Below, one piece after another: positions 11,453 through 30,161 of a stretch of 64,000 nt of DNA (position 1 is its first letter; each line of letters starts with the position of its first letter). The DNA is taken from assembly GCA_018105865.1 (NCBI GenBank), contig CM030836.1, positions 21,376,443 through 21,440,442 of the forward strand. Reading direction: 5' to 3'. A program made the translations under genes and the position numbers. The DNA comes from Metaphire vulgaris (lineage: Eukaryota > Annelida > Clitellata > Crassiclitellata > Megascolecidae). The notes beneath the pieces are model-generated. The model had not been told where the DNA came from and ran no database searches. It saw nothing but the letters and a program-made list of their open reading frames with translations.

Positions 11453-11842
11453 CAGGGATGCCAAACTCATTTCATATAGAGGGTCACATAAAAGTCTTTG
11501 TAGTTGTCGCGGACCTGATTTGTACATAACATTAACACGGACTACAGTAGGCCTATTACACAAATTAGTAGGCCTATATAAAGGCGCGTTCAAGAATTGT
11601 TTCAAGAATTTTTAATTAATTTCTATCGTAGTAAGAAATTTGACTTTCATATAGGCCTATGTAATATCCGATTTTCATAGGCCTATATGTAGCCTACTTT
11701 TTGAACAGGCCTTAAATAAAGTAACTTTGCTTAAACAAAAATTTCTTTCTTGTATTCAGCCACATACATGCGGGCCTGATGAAAAGCCTCAGCGGGACGT
11801 ATTTGGGCCGCGGGCCGTATGTTTGATACCTCGGTGACCTCG
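11453..11842. mobile_element. hAT-like element (CAGGGATGCCAAACTCATTT end)
   Basis: The left end resembles the Charlie/MER5-type CAGGG..CAAACTCATTT terminus. The right side has the inverted ATGTTTGATACC but extra bases to the border. Flanks 11445-11452 and 11843-11850 are both CTATAGAC. Confidence 0.7.
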
Positions 11843-12007
11843 CTATAGACTTTCAGTAATATTAACGTTTCTGTGTTGATAATATTATGATGTACATTTT
11901 TTTCTAACTATTCAATATAATATTATGAAAGCCATTATGATATCTTATGTTTAGTAGTTTCCTGCTTGTTCGCCAGGGGACTGAAGTGGAGGGGTAATGG
12001 CTGTGAG

Positions 12008-12178
12008 CAGGGCGCGATTTGCGAGGGGGAAGGGGGAATCTTCCCCCCACTGCCAAACTGCATCCCCCTACTGCTACATCCCCCACCACTACATCCACCA
12101 CTGCTACATTTCCCAAAAACTACATCCCCCAAGCTCGACATATTCCCCTCACTGCTTCAGGTCACAAATCGCACTCTG
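12008..12178. mobile_element. Short hAT-type MITE (CAGGGCGCGATTTG)
   Basis: The left end CAGGGCGCGATTTGCGA pairs with the right end TCACAAATCGCACTCTG. Flanks 12000-12007 and 12179-12186 are both GCTGTGAG. The interior contains short CATCCCCC-type repeats. Confidence 0.85.
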
Positions 12179-12372
12179 GCTGTGAGTAAGAGCCAGAATT
12201 GCTTTTATGTTAATCTACGGGCAGCTGTTTACTTCTATAAACAGCGATATTGCTAGAAAGTCAAAATTTGTTTAAGTGAGCCTAACTTCTGAAATCCTTA
12301 CTAATTCTGTACATCATTCTCACTGAAATTTCAAAAGTATAAGTGGTAACGCTGGCCTGAGTCAGTTTAAAG

Positions 12373-18252
<5,880 letters not shown>

Positions 18253-18620
18253 AATGCATCTGTATAGTTATTTCAATGTACCCTTAATAATGACCCACCT
18301 TTTCAGGATTAGGGTTTGGTAAACAGGGCTTTTGCAGGGGTCCAGATTCTAGTCTGGGAGAGAGGGCAGATTGGCATGCTGCATGGCCAAGTCTTTGCTT
18401 TCAACTTTAGTTGTGTGAATATAGTGTACATTTTGTAACTGATAAAATCACCACCAAAGTTTTTGGCAGACAGAAACTGCTTCAAGAGAATATTCTCTAA
18501 GTTGCACAACAGTTGTTATTGGAGTTAAAGGTTTCTGGTAGTGATCATATTTACCGGTAATATTTAATGATTAATTGTAATATGTCTGGGTGTCTAATAA
18601 ATCTTTGAAGTATAATACAC
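18253..18620 (+). other. Likely 3' UTR of the dsRBD gene
   Basis: Follows the TGA at 18252; a canonical AATAAA lies at 18596-18601. The cleavage site is inferred to be shortly after it. From here to 19638 no conserved exon is seen; the part next to 19639 should be the 3' UTR of the convergent ALIX gene. Confidence 0.55.
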
Positions 18621-19638
18621 CGCTTAACAGTAAAATAACTAAAGCTGCCAATTCCATTTAAACTTAAATCTGGGATTACGTGCATGGATCTGGTTATGAT
18701 GACATACTTGTGACAGAAATGTTACCTGATGTAACCAAATGAATGCCATGGGGCTCGTCCATATAGTCCAACGCAAAAAGGGCATATTTTCAAACACCTC
18801 CCCCATACGCAGTCCCCTAAATCCAACTGTCAGTGCATACGTTCTATATGGATGATGGAGCATTACTCTATTTCCTTTTTACTGTTTGATATATAACTGC
18901 AAATTGTAATTGTTCATCTCGGTACTGGGCACTCACTCTTGTTTACAATTACACTGTGTGTGTGTGTGTGATGTGTTTCTTTTGATGGATGTAAAATTAA
19001 GCATTGCCACTGGATTCTGCAACCAATTTGCTCTGTCACAATTTTGAAGTTACATAGCATTTACTGGTAAATAAAAAGTTAACAATTATCTTTTAATAAC
19101 ACACTATGAAATTATAATCATCTTTACCAGCATTACATAAGAGATAAAAGATTCTTACTCAACAACATTTAAGTGCACTTTTAGCAATGGCAAACAGCAA
19201 AATATTGAAAAAAACAGTGCTACAAAATCATTATTCATGTAAAGTACTTGAATACTTTAAATCACTGGATACACAACATTATAGCAATACAAGTTGCACA
19301 TATCTCAAAATACTGTATCAAGTGCTCCTTAAACTCGAAAGGTGTAGTTTTCATTTAGCCTTCATCATAAGTGTCCAGTACCCACTTATAAACTAACTTA
19401 CAAATGGAAACTTTCCACATTATGTACACTGTATGTACATACCAGAAAAAGCACAAGTCAACTAATGAAGACAAATAGAAAATCAACTTCTCAAAGGTAA
19501 AAAAATTATTCTGATGTCAATCTGATTAGAAAAGACAGAATGCATGATACTAAATGGAAAACTTCTCAAAGTCAGTTGTCGATGCATCTCAAATTATATT
19601 GGACCACAGCTTTACAGAATTTTTTCCAGATTGCCCAA

Positions 19639-22600
19639 TTATCTTGGTGGATACCCTGGATACTGTTGTGGATATCCTGTATATCCAGGCTGTTGTGGGG
19701 GATATCCTTGTGCTGGATATCCTGGCTGTGCTGGATATGCTGTTGGAACCTGGTATCCAGGCTGAGGCTGTGGATATGCTGCAGGTGGATATCCAGGTCC
19801 AAACTGCTGTGCAGGATAGGCTGTGTATGGATTGTATCCTGTTGGCATAGGCATGGAGCTCGGATAAGAGGAGGTGGGAGCAGAAGTTGGATAACCTGCA
19901 ACAAAGAATTAGTATTGAAACCATTGCCATGATAAGCAAAGTATTAATGGGGTCACTGTCATTTGCATTGGAGATCTTTGGTAAACTATGCCACCCTCAG
20001 ATAATACAAAGATAATTCTATTCTCTTAAAACATTTATGTCCAATCTTTGTTGAAATTTCAATACATATAATACTCTCTCATTTTCACAGACATCATGCA
20101 TTCCTTTGTTAATTGAAGGCAACTAGTTTCTTAAGGTATTAAGACCCAACTATATGAATTACCGATACCTGGATAAAATGGAACGCTTTCAGACATGGCT
20201 GGTGCAGCAGGTGTACAAGAAGCTGCAGGTGATGAACGAGGAGCTGCCACTATAAAAAGATCAGAATGCATTTGTAAAAAAGCTAGCAATTGCAGAGACA
20301 CTATTCCCAATAATCCTACATATGACACCTTCTAAATTGACATTCATCTTGACTTGACACTCTTCCATTGGTTAGAACATGGATTGGATACCATTCCAGG
20401 GTCTAGGTATTTGTGACCAGTTCTCAGAGGTTTGATCTCTTGGGAGTGAAAAAATACATATCAAAATAACAATAAAATATGATAATTGCTAATCTAAAAA
20501 TCTAATCTTAGACTTCTATAGTGCCATTTCACAATGCACAGAAGCATTTAGCCGATGGCACACCAAATCAAAATCATTCGAGATCCAGGTCAAATGATCA
20601 AATCAAGTGTATGTGATATGTGCCGTGACATATACGTACCGTTAATGATAAGCAATGCATCATACTGACATGACCTTTGAAAAACTGCATCTACTAAGTC
20701 TTTTAGATAAAAGCAGAAGAATTAGAATAACTAAACTGATTTCACAAAAAGAGAAAGCAACACTTCATTATAATTGTTCATAATTAATGCAACATTCAAG
20801 ACTCAACTTAGAGGTGACACTTTCAAAGAACCGTTAAAAGAGCAAGGTCTCTTACCTGGAGGCTTTTGGTAGTTAGGCACAGCAGGAGGCTGGCTGGTCG
20901 GTTGCCGGGCAATGCTTGTTGAAAGGTCTTTCATCAGTTCTTCTTTCTCAGTCTTGCGAGCAAAGCAGAAGTCGGCAACTTTGCTCTGGAATTTAACTAG
21001 AATCTGGGTCAGGTCGTTGTAAAACTATGACAAATGCAGAAAACAAAATCTAAAATAATCGCAAGGACAAAAAGAAAAGCAGAGCTGAGACCTAAGCAAA
21101 GCAGTTCAAACCTTGCAGTGCATTTAATTCTCTACAACATTAATTGTCATATCACAATAAAAACTGTTGACATTAACGTCAATCTGGGTCACATCAATAA
21201 CTTGACCCACAAGATTTGAATTAGTAGTTCCAATGTGAATATTTTCAATTTTCTAGAAAAAAACAGGCACAATGTCTAATAGCTCTCTTTCCACAAAAGA
21301 TCAGTCAGAGATGGCAACATAATTTATATTAATGAAATATTCTACCTTAGATCCTTCCTCCAAATTTCCTTTCAATTCAACAAAACTATCGAAAGCCGTG
21401 GCTAGAATCTTCAGCTTTTCTTCTCTTGCGGCTCCTGAATCATATTGGGCTTTTGCTTCAACAAACTTAGTGTTAGCTGCCTGCAATGCATCAAACATTT
21501 AAAGTGATTTATTCAATGCATGAAGATAAACAATTGATGATGATGAGATTCTGACTGCAAAAGAAAGCAACGGTGGAACACAGAAACAGACAAAAGTTAG
21601 AACTCCAATTCCAAATCACGATGGATGGACGGATTGGAAGAGGATCTGCACATGGCAGGGCTGAATCTCAATGGAAAAACTGACGGAAGACACCGAATGA
21701 CTTTAGAAGAAATAGCAAAGGACAGAGAACTTTGGAGAGATGTCGTGGAGATGTCAATAGCAGGACACAGCTGGAGGACGAAGACCTGACCTGATCCTTT
21801 TATTCATTTCAAATTAGCGTATGGCTTTCATCGTGAGCTGTAAAAAAATTAACAGAAAATTTAAAAATATCACTGACTTGTATTTGACCCAAAAGAGTTT
21901 CCTGCATCTTGATGTTGTCAATGATATGACTGCGTATTGGAGCAAAGACAGAGTCCAGGTGATTGGTCGAAATATCTTCTTCATTCAGAGCGCCATCTTG
22001 TGATAAGGCCGACAAGAATTTGCTCTCTGGAAAAAGAAGAGTCAAGATTTGAGATGACAATAAAAACAAAACACAGCAAAATCTGTTGATAGGAAGCCTG
22101 GATAAAACTTCATCTACAAAAGACGATTTCCAAATGTCCATTAGCGTTCAATCAAAAGGAAACCAATTTAACTGTAACGCACTGATCTCCTAAAATCAAT
22201 CATAGTCTTAGGATCTGTAACTTCTCAGAAGCTGAAAGTTCTTAATAATGGCTAAGAAAACAAAAGCACTAACTGACGGCAAAAGACAAGGACAGGGACA
22301 CAAACAGAGCAAAACTCACCAATATCATCGCAGCCGATGTCTTTCAGTTGGGTTTCCAGTCTGTCCCGTGTCGACTTGATCCCTTCCACCTCAGAAAGCA
22401 ACCTTCTTAATTCGCTAACAGCTGGGTTTCCCTGAAGGGCAGCCACTGGAGAGGCGGAGGGAATGCACCCCTCGATATCGCCCTGAAATACAACCAAAGT
22501 CAACAATTACACAATAACAATTACAATTGGAACCAATAATTACACTTGATCCTAACATCTGTAAGCAGCTAACAGGACCTATGCTAAAATGGCAAGTATC

Positions 22601-25600
22601 TATGGAAGAACATTACAAAACTTATGATAGCAAACCATCCTCTCGTGAAGCGCCTGACATTGCTGCATGACTGCACTTACTTAACTGCGACATTCAGATG
22701 CAAACGAAGTAACAGTCACCTGCTAAAAAGCAATATAGAACTCAAATATTTCGCATCAAGGTTCTGACGGACAGTTCCAAAAAAGGCTCTAAACACCCAC
22801 TCAAGTCAAGGATTCCAACTTACGTTTGATTTACTTAGAAGTTCAATGCCTTCTTCTGGGCCCCAAATCGACTGCGCACAACGGCATCAGCGCTGATTGC
22901 GTTGCTGATGATCTGACGATATTTACTCGACTCTGTTCTCATTGGCTCCGTCAGTTGAGCCGAGGCAGTTCGAGTCCAGCGGTCCTTAAACTGGTCACGC
23001 AACTGTTGGTCAGAACTTGCTTCTTCGTTCAAAAGATTGTCGCACTGATGATAAAACACAACAACACCGATAATCAAGCACTCCAAATGAACAAGACACT
23101 GCAAAGTAATACAATAGATGCAAAATAAACACGCATAAGGCAACAATATTAGACAAAGACGGTCTTAATATTTTAAAGCCTGTCTGCTCAATACTTTGCT
23201 TCTCAGCCGAAACTTTTTCAAATCGCTTCATTTCTGTAACCTTGAAAATGAATTAGCAGAGTGGTTGACAAAATCCATAAATGTTGCTCAAGACATAATT
23301 TGTGGGACTTTGAAACAAGGGGGGAGTGATAGAGTGAAAGTGCCACTAAGATTGTTACATTTCATGAGATGTTCCCCTGAATTGGCATCAAAGGACACAA
23401 GACACACACACACACACACACACACACACGACAACTGCACTTGTGATCATAAGACATTATTGAAACCTCATCCAGAATTTCTTTGTTGCGCTCCAGTGAA
23501 GCCGGAAGATCATTAATCAGCTTCAGGATCTGTTCGTATCCGCCCGCTTGGCGGATTTTCTCCGCCTTTTCCAGAACTGACTGTGGAACCTGGCTTCCAC
23601 CAGAAACATCTTCAATCGCTGCTGGCAAATTGAGCGACGCAAATACGCTGGAGAAATGAGAAAACACCGAATCAAAAGAGACTCAAGATCAAACTCTCTA
23701 TTGAAACCATCAACAAACTGTCTTTCTCAAAAATGTCATCAATAGGACTTTACAGTCATTCGGTGCTTAAAGACAATTTAGACATCAGAGATGGAAGTCA
23801 TGACCAATGCCCTATGAGAATAATCACCCAGAAAATTTAATATTCCCAGTCCATAAAGACAGTGCCATCTTCAGAAAATAACAATTTTCTACAGCCGACA
23901 TAATTGCATAAAGTAAACATCAGAGCAATCTAAAAGAAGAGTTTTATAAATATCCAATTACTTATGACTGACTAAATATAGTCTTGGAAATCAGCCAGAT
24001 ACCCATTAAGCAGCTGCGTCGCCTCACGCAGGCGCGATATCTCCATGTTGACAATCTCCGATTTCCGATTGTTGAAAGCCATGAGCGCCAAATGAACTGA
24101 CAATGGAACTATCTTTTCAAACAAATCTAAACAAAGAAACAGATGAAATTAACGTCTTTTGCTTTCAACGCCCCAATGAAGTGAAGGCAATTACGACAGA
24201 CATAAGAAAAACCATGACAACAATTAACAGCATTAAAAGACAACCACAGATTCAACGTCTGACCAACGGCATGTTTTACCCTTGAAATTGGAGCTCAGAG
24301 GACGAGACGGGGGCGTGCTTTTCGCAACGGCCGCTTTGCCAATCGAGGACAGAGAAGTGAGTTCTGGAATCTTTGCATGGTAGATGAAATTGTTGTCCTT
24401 TTCCGCATCCTGTAGAGCGCGGAGGACAATTTTCTGGACATCTTTGAAGGCAAATGTCTGGCTGCCACGTGACTCAGCTGCAGTCAGGAGGTCCTTCGAA
24501 TGCTAAAGCATACACACACACACATTCTGCAAGGTTACTCACACCATAAATAGCAAAAGCAAACATCAAAATTTTAAAATCCTCTCCTTTCATACATTTT
24601 AAGTGACATGTCATAACCCCGAATATTAAGGAATAAATACGAAGACACAGAAAGCACGTCAATGCCTAGACAATTTGTAAACACATCACTCAGAACGAGC
24701 CATGAATTTGCCACTGCAACATTTATAAAAGCATATGTCCAAGTCATATTTGTTAAACCCCTAACAGCAACAACAAATTCTCCTTCTTCCATGAAAAATG
24801 GATTTTGAAATCCATAATCAAGCGCTTGTGGAAAAGTTAACAATTCCTTTCTTCATTAAGAATTTCTGGTAGATAGAAAATATCTGTGCCACCAAATGAC
24901 GTCGTACTCTAAGTCTTGCGATCTCTTCTCCAAAGTCCTTTGCCTCCTTGGAGACAAGACTCTGCTGGTACTGCGCTATGCCGTGGAATGCAGCCTGTCT
25001 TCCTGATACGCTATTCAACCAATCCTACAATTAAACATTCAGAAAATACTAAAACTAAACAATTGCACCAAAAAACTGGAGATAGTCTTCATCATTTTAT
25101 AAATGCAATCTCAATAATTACGTGAAGCAATGAATTGATCCTAAAAGAGGTCTCAAGTCAACTCTTATGAGTGCAACAGGTAATAATATCAGTGATTTAT
25201 GTAGAGCCTTTAGAACTTTACCTTCGGCCAAAGGCTCTTAATCGATTCCAAGCCAAGGAGCTTCATCGCATCTGCGTACAGATCAGAGCACTGCAGTGCA
25301 AGTTTCGCAACAACTCCCGGCTTCATTTTATCTTTAAAAAAAACAACATAATATGCAGAAATTAGACAAGAATGTTGGATACGGGGTTTCCCACTGTAAC
25401 ACCAGCTATTGAAACCCTGCTCTAAGCTGAAATATGCGACTGATTACACAGACCCTCTCCCCGTCTCCCTCTCTCTCTTGTCAGCCAAGCGTCAATGCCT
25501 GACCTGACACAGGACCAGGAACCATGGATACCAAGGTCTCAGAACATTCAATGGTCAAGACACGGACAAACCCACCAGCATTGATGACCTGCCTATCAAT

Positions 25601-28600
25601 GTAACACATCACTTTGATGTCCTATTATGAAGGCCTTGAGCCTTTTGCTACAAAATAAACACTGAACCATCTGTACACAGATTACAACACATTACATGAT
25701 TCCATTCACAACATTACACACTCACACAGCTACCTGCCTACAATGCAAAATATATACCAACAAATACATTGCTTAGAGCGCAAACACATGTCGACATTAT
25801 GCATGAATGTAGTACATGTAGAAAACATACAAGCGCCATCTTGTATGTCATTTTAAAAGATTCAAAATGTGAGAAAATCAATCTAAAGCTAGAACAGAAG
25901 AAGAAATGGAAAACCCGATTGCAGGAACTGCTGTCTGTGCCACGCTAACAGATTTTTATGTAAAGTGACTTCATATAAAAAGCTCAATTTTGACAGAAAT
26001 ACAAATTAAAGAGTAGAAATCAAAGGTTTAAAGAAACCGTTCATTGCTTTGCGGACGATGGAGTCCTGCGCCTGAGCGAGCATGAGGGCGCCGAGGGCGT
26101 TCAGAGTGTCCGGATGAAGGTCAGGGGTTGGGTCATTCTGGACACTTGACAAGGACACGGCCTGAAGATGTGCAAAGATTCCACTAGATTGCTATTCAAA
26201 CCAAAAGCAAATTAATACATCAATATTCATCAAGTAAGTCTCATGAATATGCATCACTATTTCACAGCACACTTTACATTAACCCCCTTGATGTTAGAAT
26301 AACTGTGAAAATGACGTACCAAAAGCGTTAGATTATATACTTTTGAGGCGAAACGACGTTATTACAATATTAGGCCTAAACCTAATGCTAGCCAATGGCT
26401 TAGCCTTTACGGATTCAAACGAAATTTTAAAGACATAAAGATACATCAATCTATGTCATAAGTGCAAAATTTCATAAGAATATATTCACTCCGTTGAGCA
26501 CTTTTCATTTGCGATATTCTTATATATTAACCTACCGTGGTATTGGCAGATGTGTGAATGGCACTTTTGACATGCAAGTGAAGAGGACCTAGTAATCACG
26601 ATTTTTCAAAAATTAGGCCACTATGTCTTGTATATCAAAAGTGCTAGGTGCATTCAGAATTTTGCCTGTGGTATTCTATAGTGCTTAAAATGGACATTTT
26701 TAACATACCAAGAATGGCATTGGCAGATGTGTGAATGGCTAACACTTTTGACAGGCAAGTGAAGAGGACCTAGTAATGAAGAATTTTCAAACATTAGGGC
26801 ACTATCTCTTGTATATCAAAAGTGCTTGGCATTCAGAATTTTGCCTGTGGTATTCTTTTTTGCTTAAAATGGACATTTTTATCAAGGTGCTCTTTTACTT
26901 GTCCCAAATGTCTACGTAACCGCCAGTGCCAAATATTTCCTGCTTTTGTCAACGTAAATTTAGTTACTCTGAAACTGATATCTTGCCCGTATCACATACG
27001 GGATTAACACTAAGGAGATTAATAATTACTATGCATCACTGAATCACCTTAAAAACCACATGAATAATTAATGAACAATAAGTTATTACTGAGTCTTCTT
27101 AAAAGCGGAACAAACAATCTGAACAAAAAACCTGGAACAGCTTTGCAGTTGTTTTCAGGCCGTCGTCTGAATTCATGTTCTGGGCGGCCGCTATTTGACT
27201 TTGCAGAGCAGCAATGTTAAATAGAATGCACACTCGTTCAAATGAACCATTGGCAATGGCTGTTGGAAAAGAATAACCAAGAAATACGCTTAGGTCAAGT
27301 TGAAATACAAAATTCACGTCAAAATTGAGTCTTATACCTGAAGAACTTGACGCAAAATATTATTTCAACTAAGAGATTGAAACTAAACTAAAAGCACAAT
27401 TTCTTCATTTTTATTTATCAACTATCAACAGGTGTCCCAAAACCCCAGCAAATCGACACATGACATAACAACTTACTCAGAGCACGTTTTCCAGAAAATA
27501 AGCTTTCCTTATTGAATGCATCCTGCCACTTGAAGTTTATTCGTATCTGCAAATATCAATCAACAGAAGTGCACAATTTCTCACAGTACTTATTATACTT
27601 ATTATACCTATACTTCAAAGTACCAGAACTTATATGAGAGACATTTAGAATTCATACACTGCTACAAAGACATCTACGTACTAACAAATTATGGACTCCA
27701 GATGCTAGGAAAAGTTTCTACACAATAATAATAACATCTAAAGAAAAATAATAGCAACAACTGCAGTTGATATGTCTAAAAGTCTATTCAATTCTATTCA
27801 GCCAGTCTATTCAATAGCAACCTAGATAATTCTTCTAATATGCTTTACAAATACTGCTTGGCAATACATGAAGTCATTCAAATGCATCTGATGACACAGA
27901 TCAATGTACCTGATTTTCTGTCATTGGAAACTTTGTCTCGATAGCCACAAGTTGGTCATAGTACCTGGAAAAAGAATGGACATAAGTCAACTCACATGAC
28001 AGTTGCTGCTATTGAAACCAACAAACTCATGAATAACACAGCAGGTCTGCAGCATAAGAATATCAACAACAACTTTCAATATTGCAATGTCATATTTCAA
28101 CTACTTTAAATTGCAAATAGGCAAGGAGCTCTAAGATGCCAACCAAAAGTTTTGATTTTAACCATGTGTTATCAACTTAGTTCCTTTGCGTTTCCAATGT
28201 GATTCATCTGTTAAGTCGGCGTGCCCTGCAAATTCTCTGTCAAGTTTTAGATGCAGACTTTAAAACCTTATATTTTGGCCTAGCCTATCCATCATAAACT
28301 GGCATCTGGTTGTCCGGCCTGAACTCCAGGATGTGGACTTGATTCTTAAGCGATCATGATTTGGTGCGCCACAGGCTGATCCTGTCTAATAGTGTCTGTG
28401 TATTAGGAAATGACGCTAAAGAAGTTGATTTGATCGGATTCAGACTGCATATAAAGAACTAGTAGTGTTTGGTTGGACCTGTAGAGGATTTCGAGCGCTG
28501 ATTCGTGTTTGTCTACGGACTTTGCAATGGCGTTATTCCTCAGTTTCTGGAATTCGTTAAGGGAAGTCTTCTGGTCCTCTGGACTGCATTCGCTGTAAGT

Positions 28601-28693
28601 ATCGGCGATGAAGTTACGCAATGGCTTCGCTAACTCCACTTCCCATGTCTTCTTCAAAGGAACCGACAGATACGCAACCGCAGACGCCGTCAT
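19639..28693 (-). CDS. PDCD6IP: ALIX / programmed cell death 6-interacting protein (17 exons)
   Basis: ESCRT-associated adaptor for endosomal sorting, membrane repair and abscission. Exons in transcript order: 28479-28693, 27910-27964, 27477-27546, 27132-27259, 26038-26191, 25222-25331, 24908-25024, 24280-24502, 24003-24126, 23467-23647, 22824-23044, 22320-22482, 21878-22026, 21346-21480, 20856-21024, 20169-20249, 19639-19895. All phases agree, giving ~850 aa (human ALIX 868). A BRO1 domain covers about 1-360 (RYYDQLVAIETKFP, ALMLAQAQD, FGEEIARLR), then the coiled V domain (SLNLPAAIEDVSGG, FARKTEKEELMKDL), then a Pro/Tyr-rich tail with MPMPTGYNPYTAY. Exon 5 begins at the upstream AG (26192-26193), because the next acceptor would lose ten conserved residues. 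Exon 11 has one frame break at about 22858-22866 (a G/C run), where one base seems missing; frames on both sides match the family. Identity is certain. Confidence 0.96.
20488..20620. repeat. Dispersed repeat (TTCTATAG.GCCA.TTCA.AATGCACAGAAGCAT), copy in ALIX intron 15
   Basis: Shares a long stretch with 54046-54150, including AATGCACAGAAGCAT and a GTCAAAT..TC..G region. Class unknown; it could be a LINE 3' tail or a SINE. Confidence 0.6.
21618..21795 (+). mobile_element. 3' end of a LINE, in ALIX intron 13
   Basis: Translates as [15 protein letters not shown], then RHRMTLEEIAKDRELWRD and GHSWRTKT before a stop and CCTGACCTGA. The window's right edge ends in GRPRKKWMD, the residues that should precede this piece, so both belong to one family. 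It lies antisense to ALIX. Confidence 0.8.
23402..23429. repeat. (AC)n microsatellite in ALIX intron 10
   Basis: About 13 AC units, 40 bp downstream of the exon 10 donor on the minus strand. Confidence 0.9.
26545..26882. repeat. Tandem duplication of a ~170-bp unit in ALIX intron 4
   Basis: Unit 1 (about 26545-26709) and unit 2 (about 26717-26882) share TGGCAGATGTGTGAATGGC, AAGTGAAGAGGACCTAGTAAT, CTTGTATATCAAAAGTGCT and TGCTTAAAATGGACATTTTT with scattered small changes. Confidence 0.88.
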
Positions 28694-28820
28694 CTCAATG
28701 CGATTAATGCGATTATTTCGAGAAAAAAACTATTAAAATATTATTTTAATATTTACTTTAATAACTATGTTATTTCACAGATCCGTTTCTATCGTCGACC
28801 GATGATAAGAAAACTAAATT

Positions 28821-28845
28821 TCACACACACACACACACACAGTGT

Positions 28846-28899
<54 letters not shown>
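28821..28899. repeat. (CA)n microsatellite upstream of ALIX
   Basis: Two CA blocks separated by GTGTCTCA, about 130 bp upstream of the ALIX start codon, so possibly in its promoter or 5' UTR. Confidence 0.93.
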
Positions 28900-28900
<1 letters not shown>

Positions 28901-29115
28901 TGTTACCGCCACGCTTTGTGTAAACGAGAAGACGTTTCTTTAAAGTCTTAGTATAAACCAGTAGAGTTAATTTTTTTAAACAAATTTGTCCGATTTCGAA
29001 GTGAAAGTGATAACATCAATTAATTACTATTACTATAACAAATAATTACTATTATTACTAATACTGCTGCCATTATTTTACATTCTAATGACGCCGGTTC
29101 GAATCATAGACTTTA

Positions 29116-29118
<3 letters not shown>

Positions 29119-29170
<52 letters not shown>
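29119..29170. repeat. (AAT)n microsatellite
   Basis: About 17 AAT units. Confidence 0.93.
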
Positions 29171-29607
29171 TTGATTTGTATTATCTTTGGTTGTTTACTA
29201 CTCTTTTTGATGACGTGCTTGACAGCTTGTCACGAATAAAGATTATTATAATAAAAATAAATCTACAGGTTCTAATACTGAGTTGAGAACTAATATAGAT
29301 GGTACTTTCATTTAAATCCCAAATACACTGTAGCTATCGAAAGCACGTGATAATGTGATATTCGAGCATGACGAAGCTCCGCGTTGCAAAATAATAATGC
29401 TCGACACACTGGCGAGGCCTACTCATTTTGGGACTAAAGGCCTCGATGTGTCTCTAAACCCAACCGGTGACAAGTAGCACAGCACTAATCGCCTTGGTAA
29501 AGGCACGCGCCCTATTATATCCAGGCGCCCGCCTGAATAGCGTTTCCACGAAACTATTAATTAAATCAAGTCACGATATATTTATATTCTTATACAGTGG
29601 TTGAACC

Positions 29608-30161
29608 CAGTGGCGGCACCACATGGAGGGAGAGGACCGGGGAGCCCGTGTTCCCTTATTGAATGTCTGGCTCCCCTGTTGGGACCTATACTTACTACTA
29701 CATGCAGTGGCGGTTCCAAGAATTCTTGGTGGAGGATGCAAAAAATTTACAGGAAGTTTGGTGGGGATGCAGTCAATAAGAAAAAAAGAGAACAAAGTTA
29801 TCGTTAGTGTTTTGCGCACTAAATGTTACTAAACCTCGCCGAAAAAGGCTGACAAGCAAAAAGGTAATTCGCAGTAAATTTCAATAATTTTTTAAAACTT
29901 ACGGTACTTGAAAAAGGTTGACAAGCAAAAAAGTCATCCTCAGTATTTAGCTCACTGAATTAAAAAATTTTAAAAGCTTTACTGAAAAATTGGTTGACAA
30001 GCAAAAAACACCCGGTTGGGGGGCTGCATCCTCAGTCATCAAAATGGTGGAACCGCCACTGACTACATACCTAGCAACAAATAGTTGGCCCCCATGCTTA
30101 GAAGTTTCCACCCCAAGTCCCCAACGGCCCTCCCACTTGCCAAATCCTGGAGCCGCCACTG
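29608..30161. mobile_element. hAT-type MITE (CAGTGGCGGC family), copy 2, interrupted
   Basis: Ends CAGTGGCGGCACC and GAGCCGCCACTG. Flanks 29600-29607 and 30162-30169 are both GTTGAACC. Its interior is split by a second, related element at 29705-30061; without it the copy would be about 190 bp, close to copies 1 and 3. Confidence 0.92.
29705..30061. mobile_element. Nested hAT-type MITE (CAGTGGCGGTTCC)
   Basis: Ends CAGTGGCGGTTCCA and TGGAACCGCCACTG. Flanks are ACTACATG (29697-29704) and ACTACATA (30062-30069), 7 of 8 matching. It contains three TTGACAAGCAAAAA-like subrepeats. Confidence 0.88.

Noticed and set aside
26038..26161. Shorter version of ALIX exon 5 starting at the CAG at 26162
   Set aside because: It would drop the conserved SSGIFAHLQ segment; the upstream acceptor at 26192 keeps phase and matches the family.
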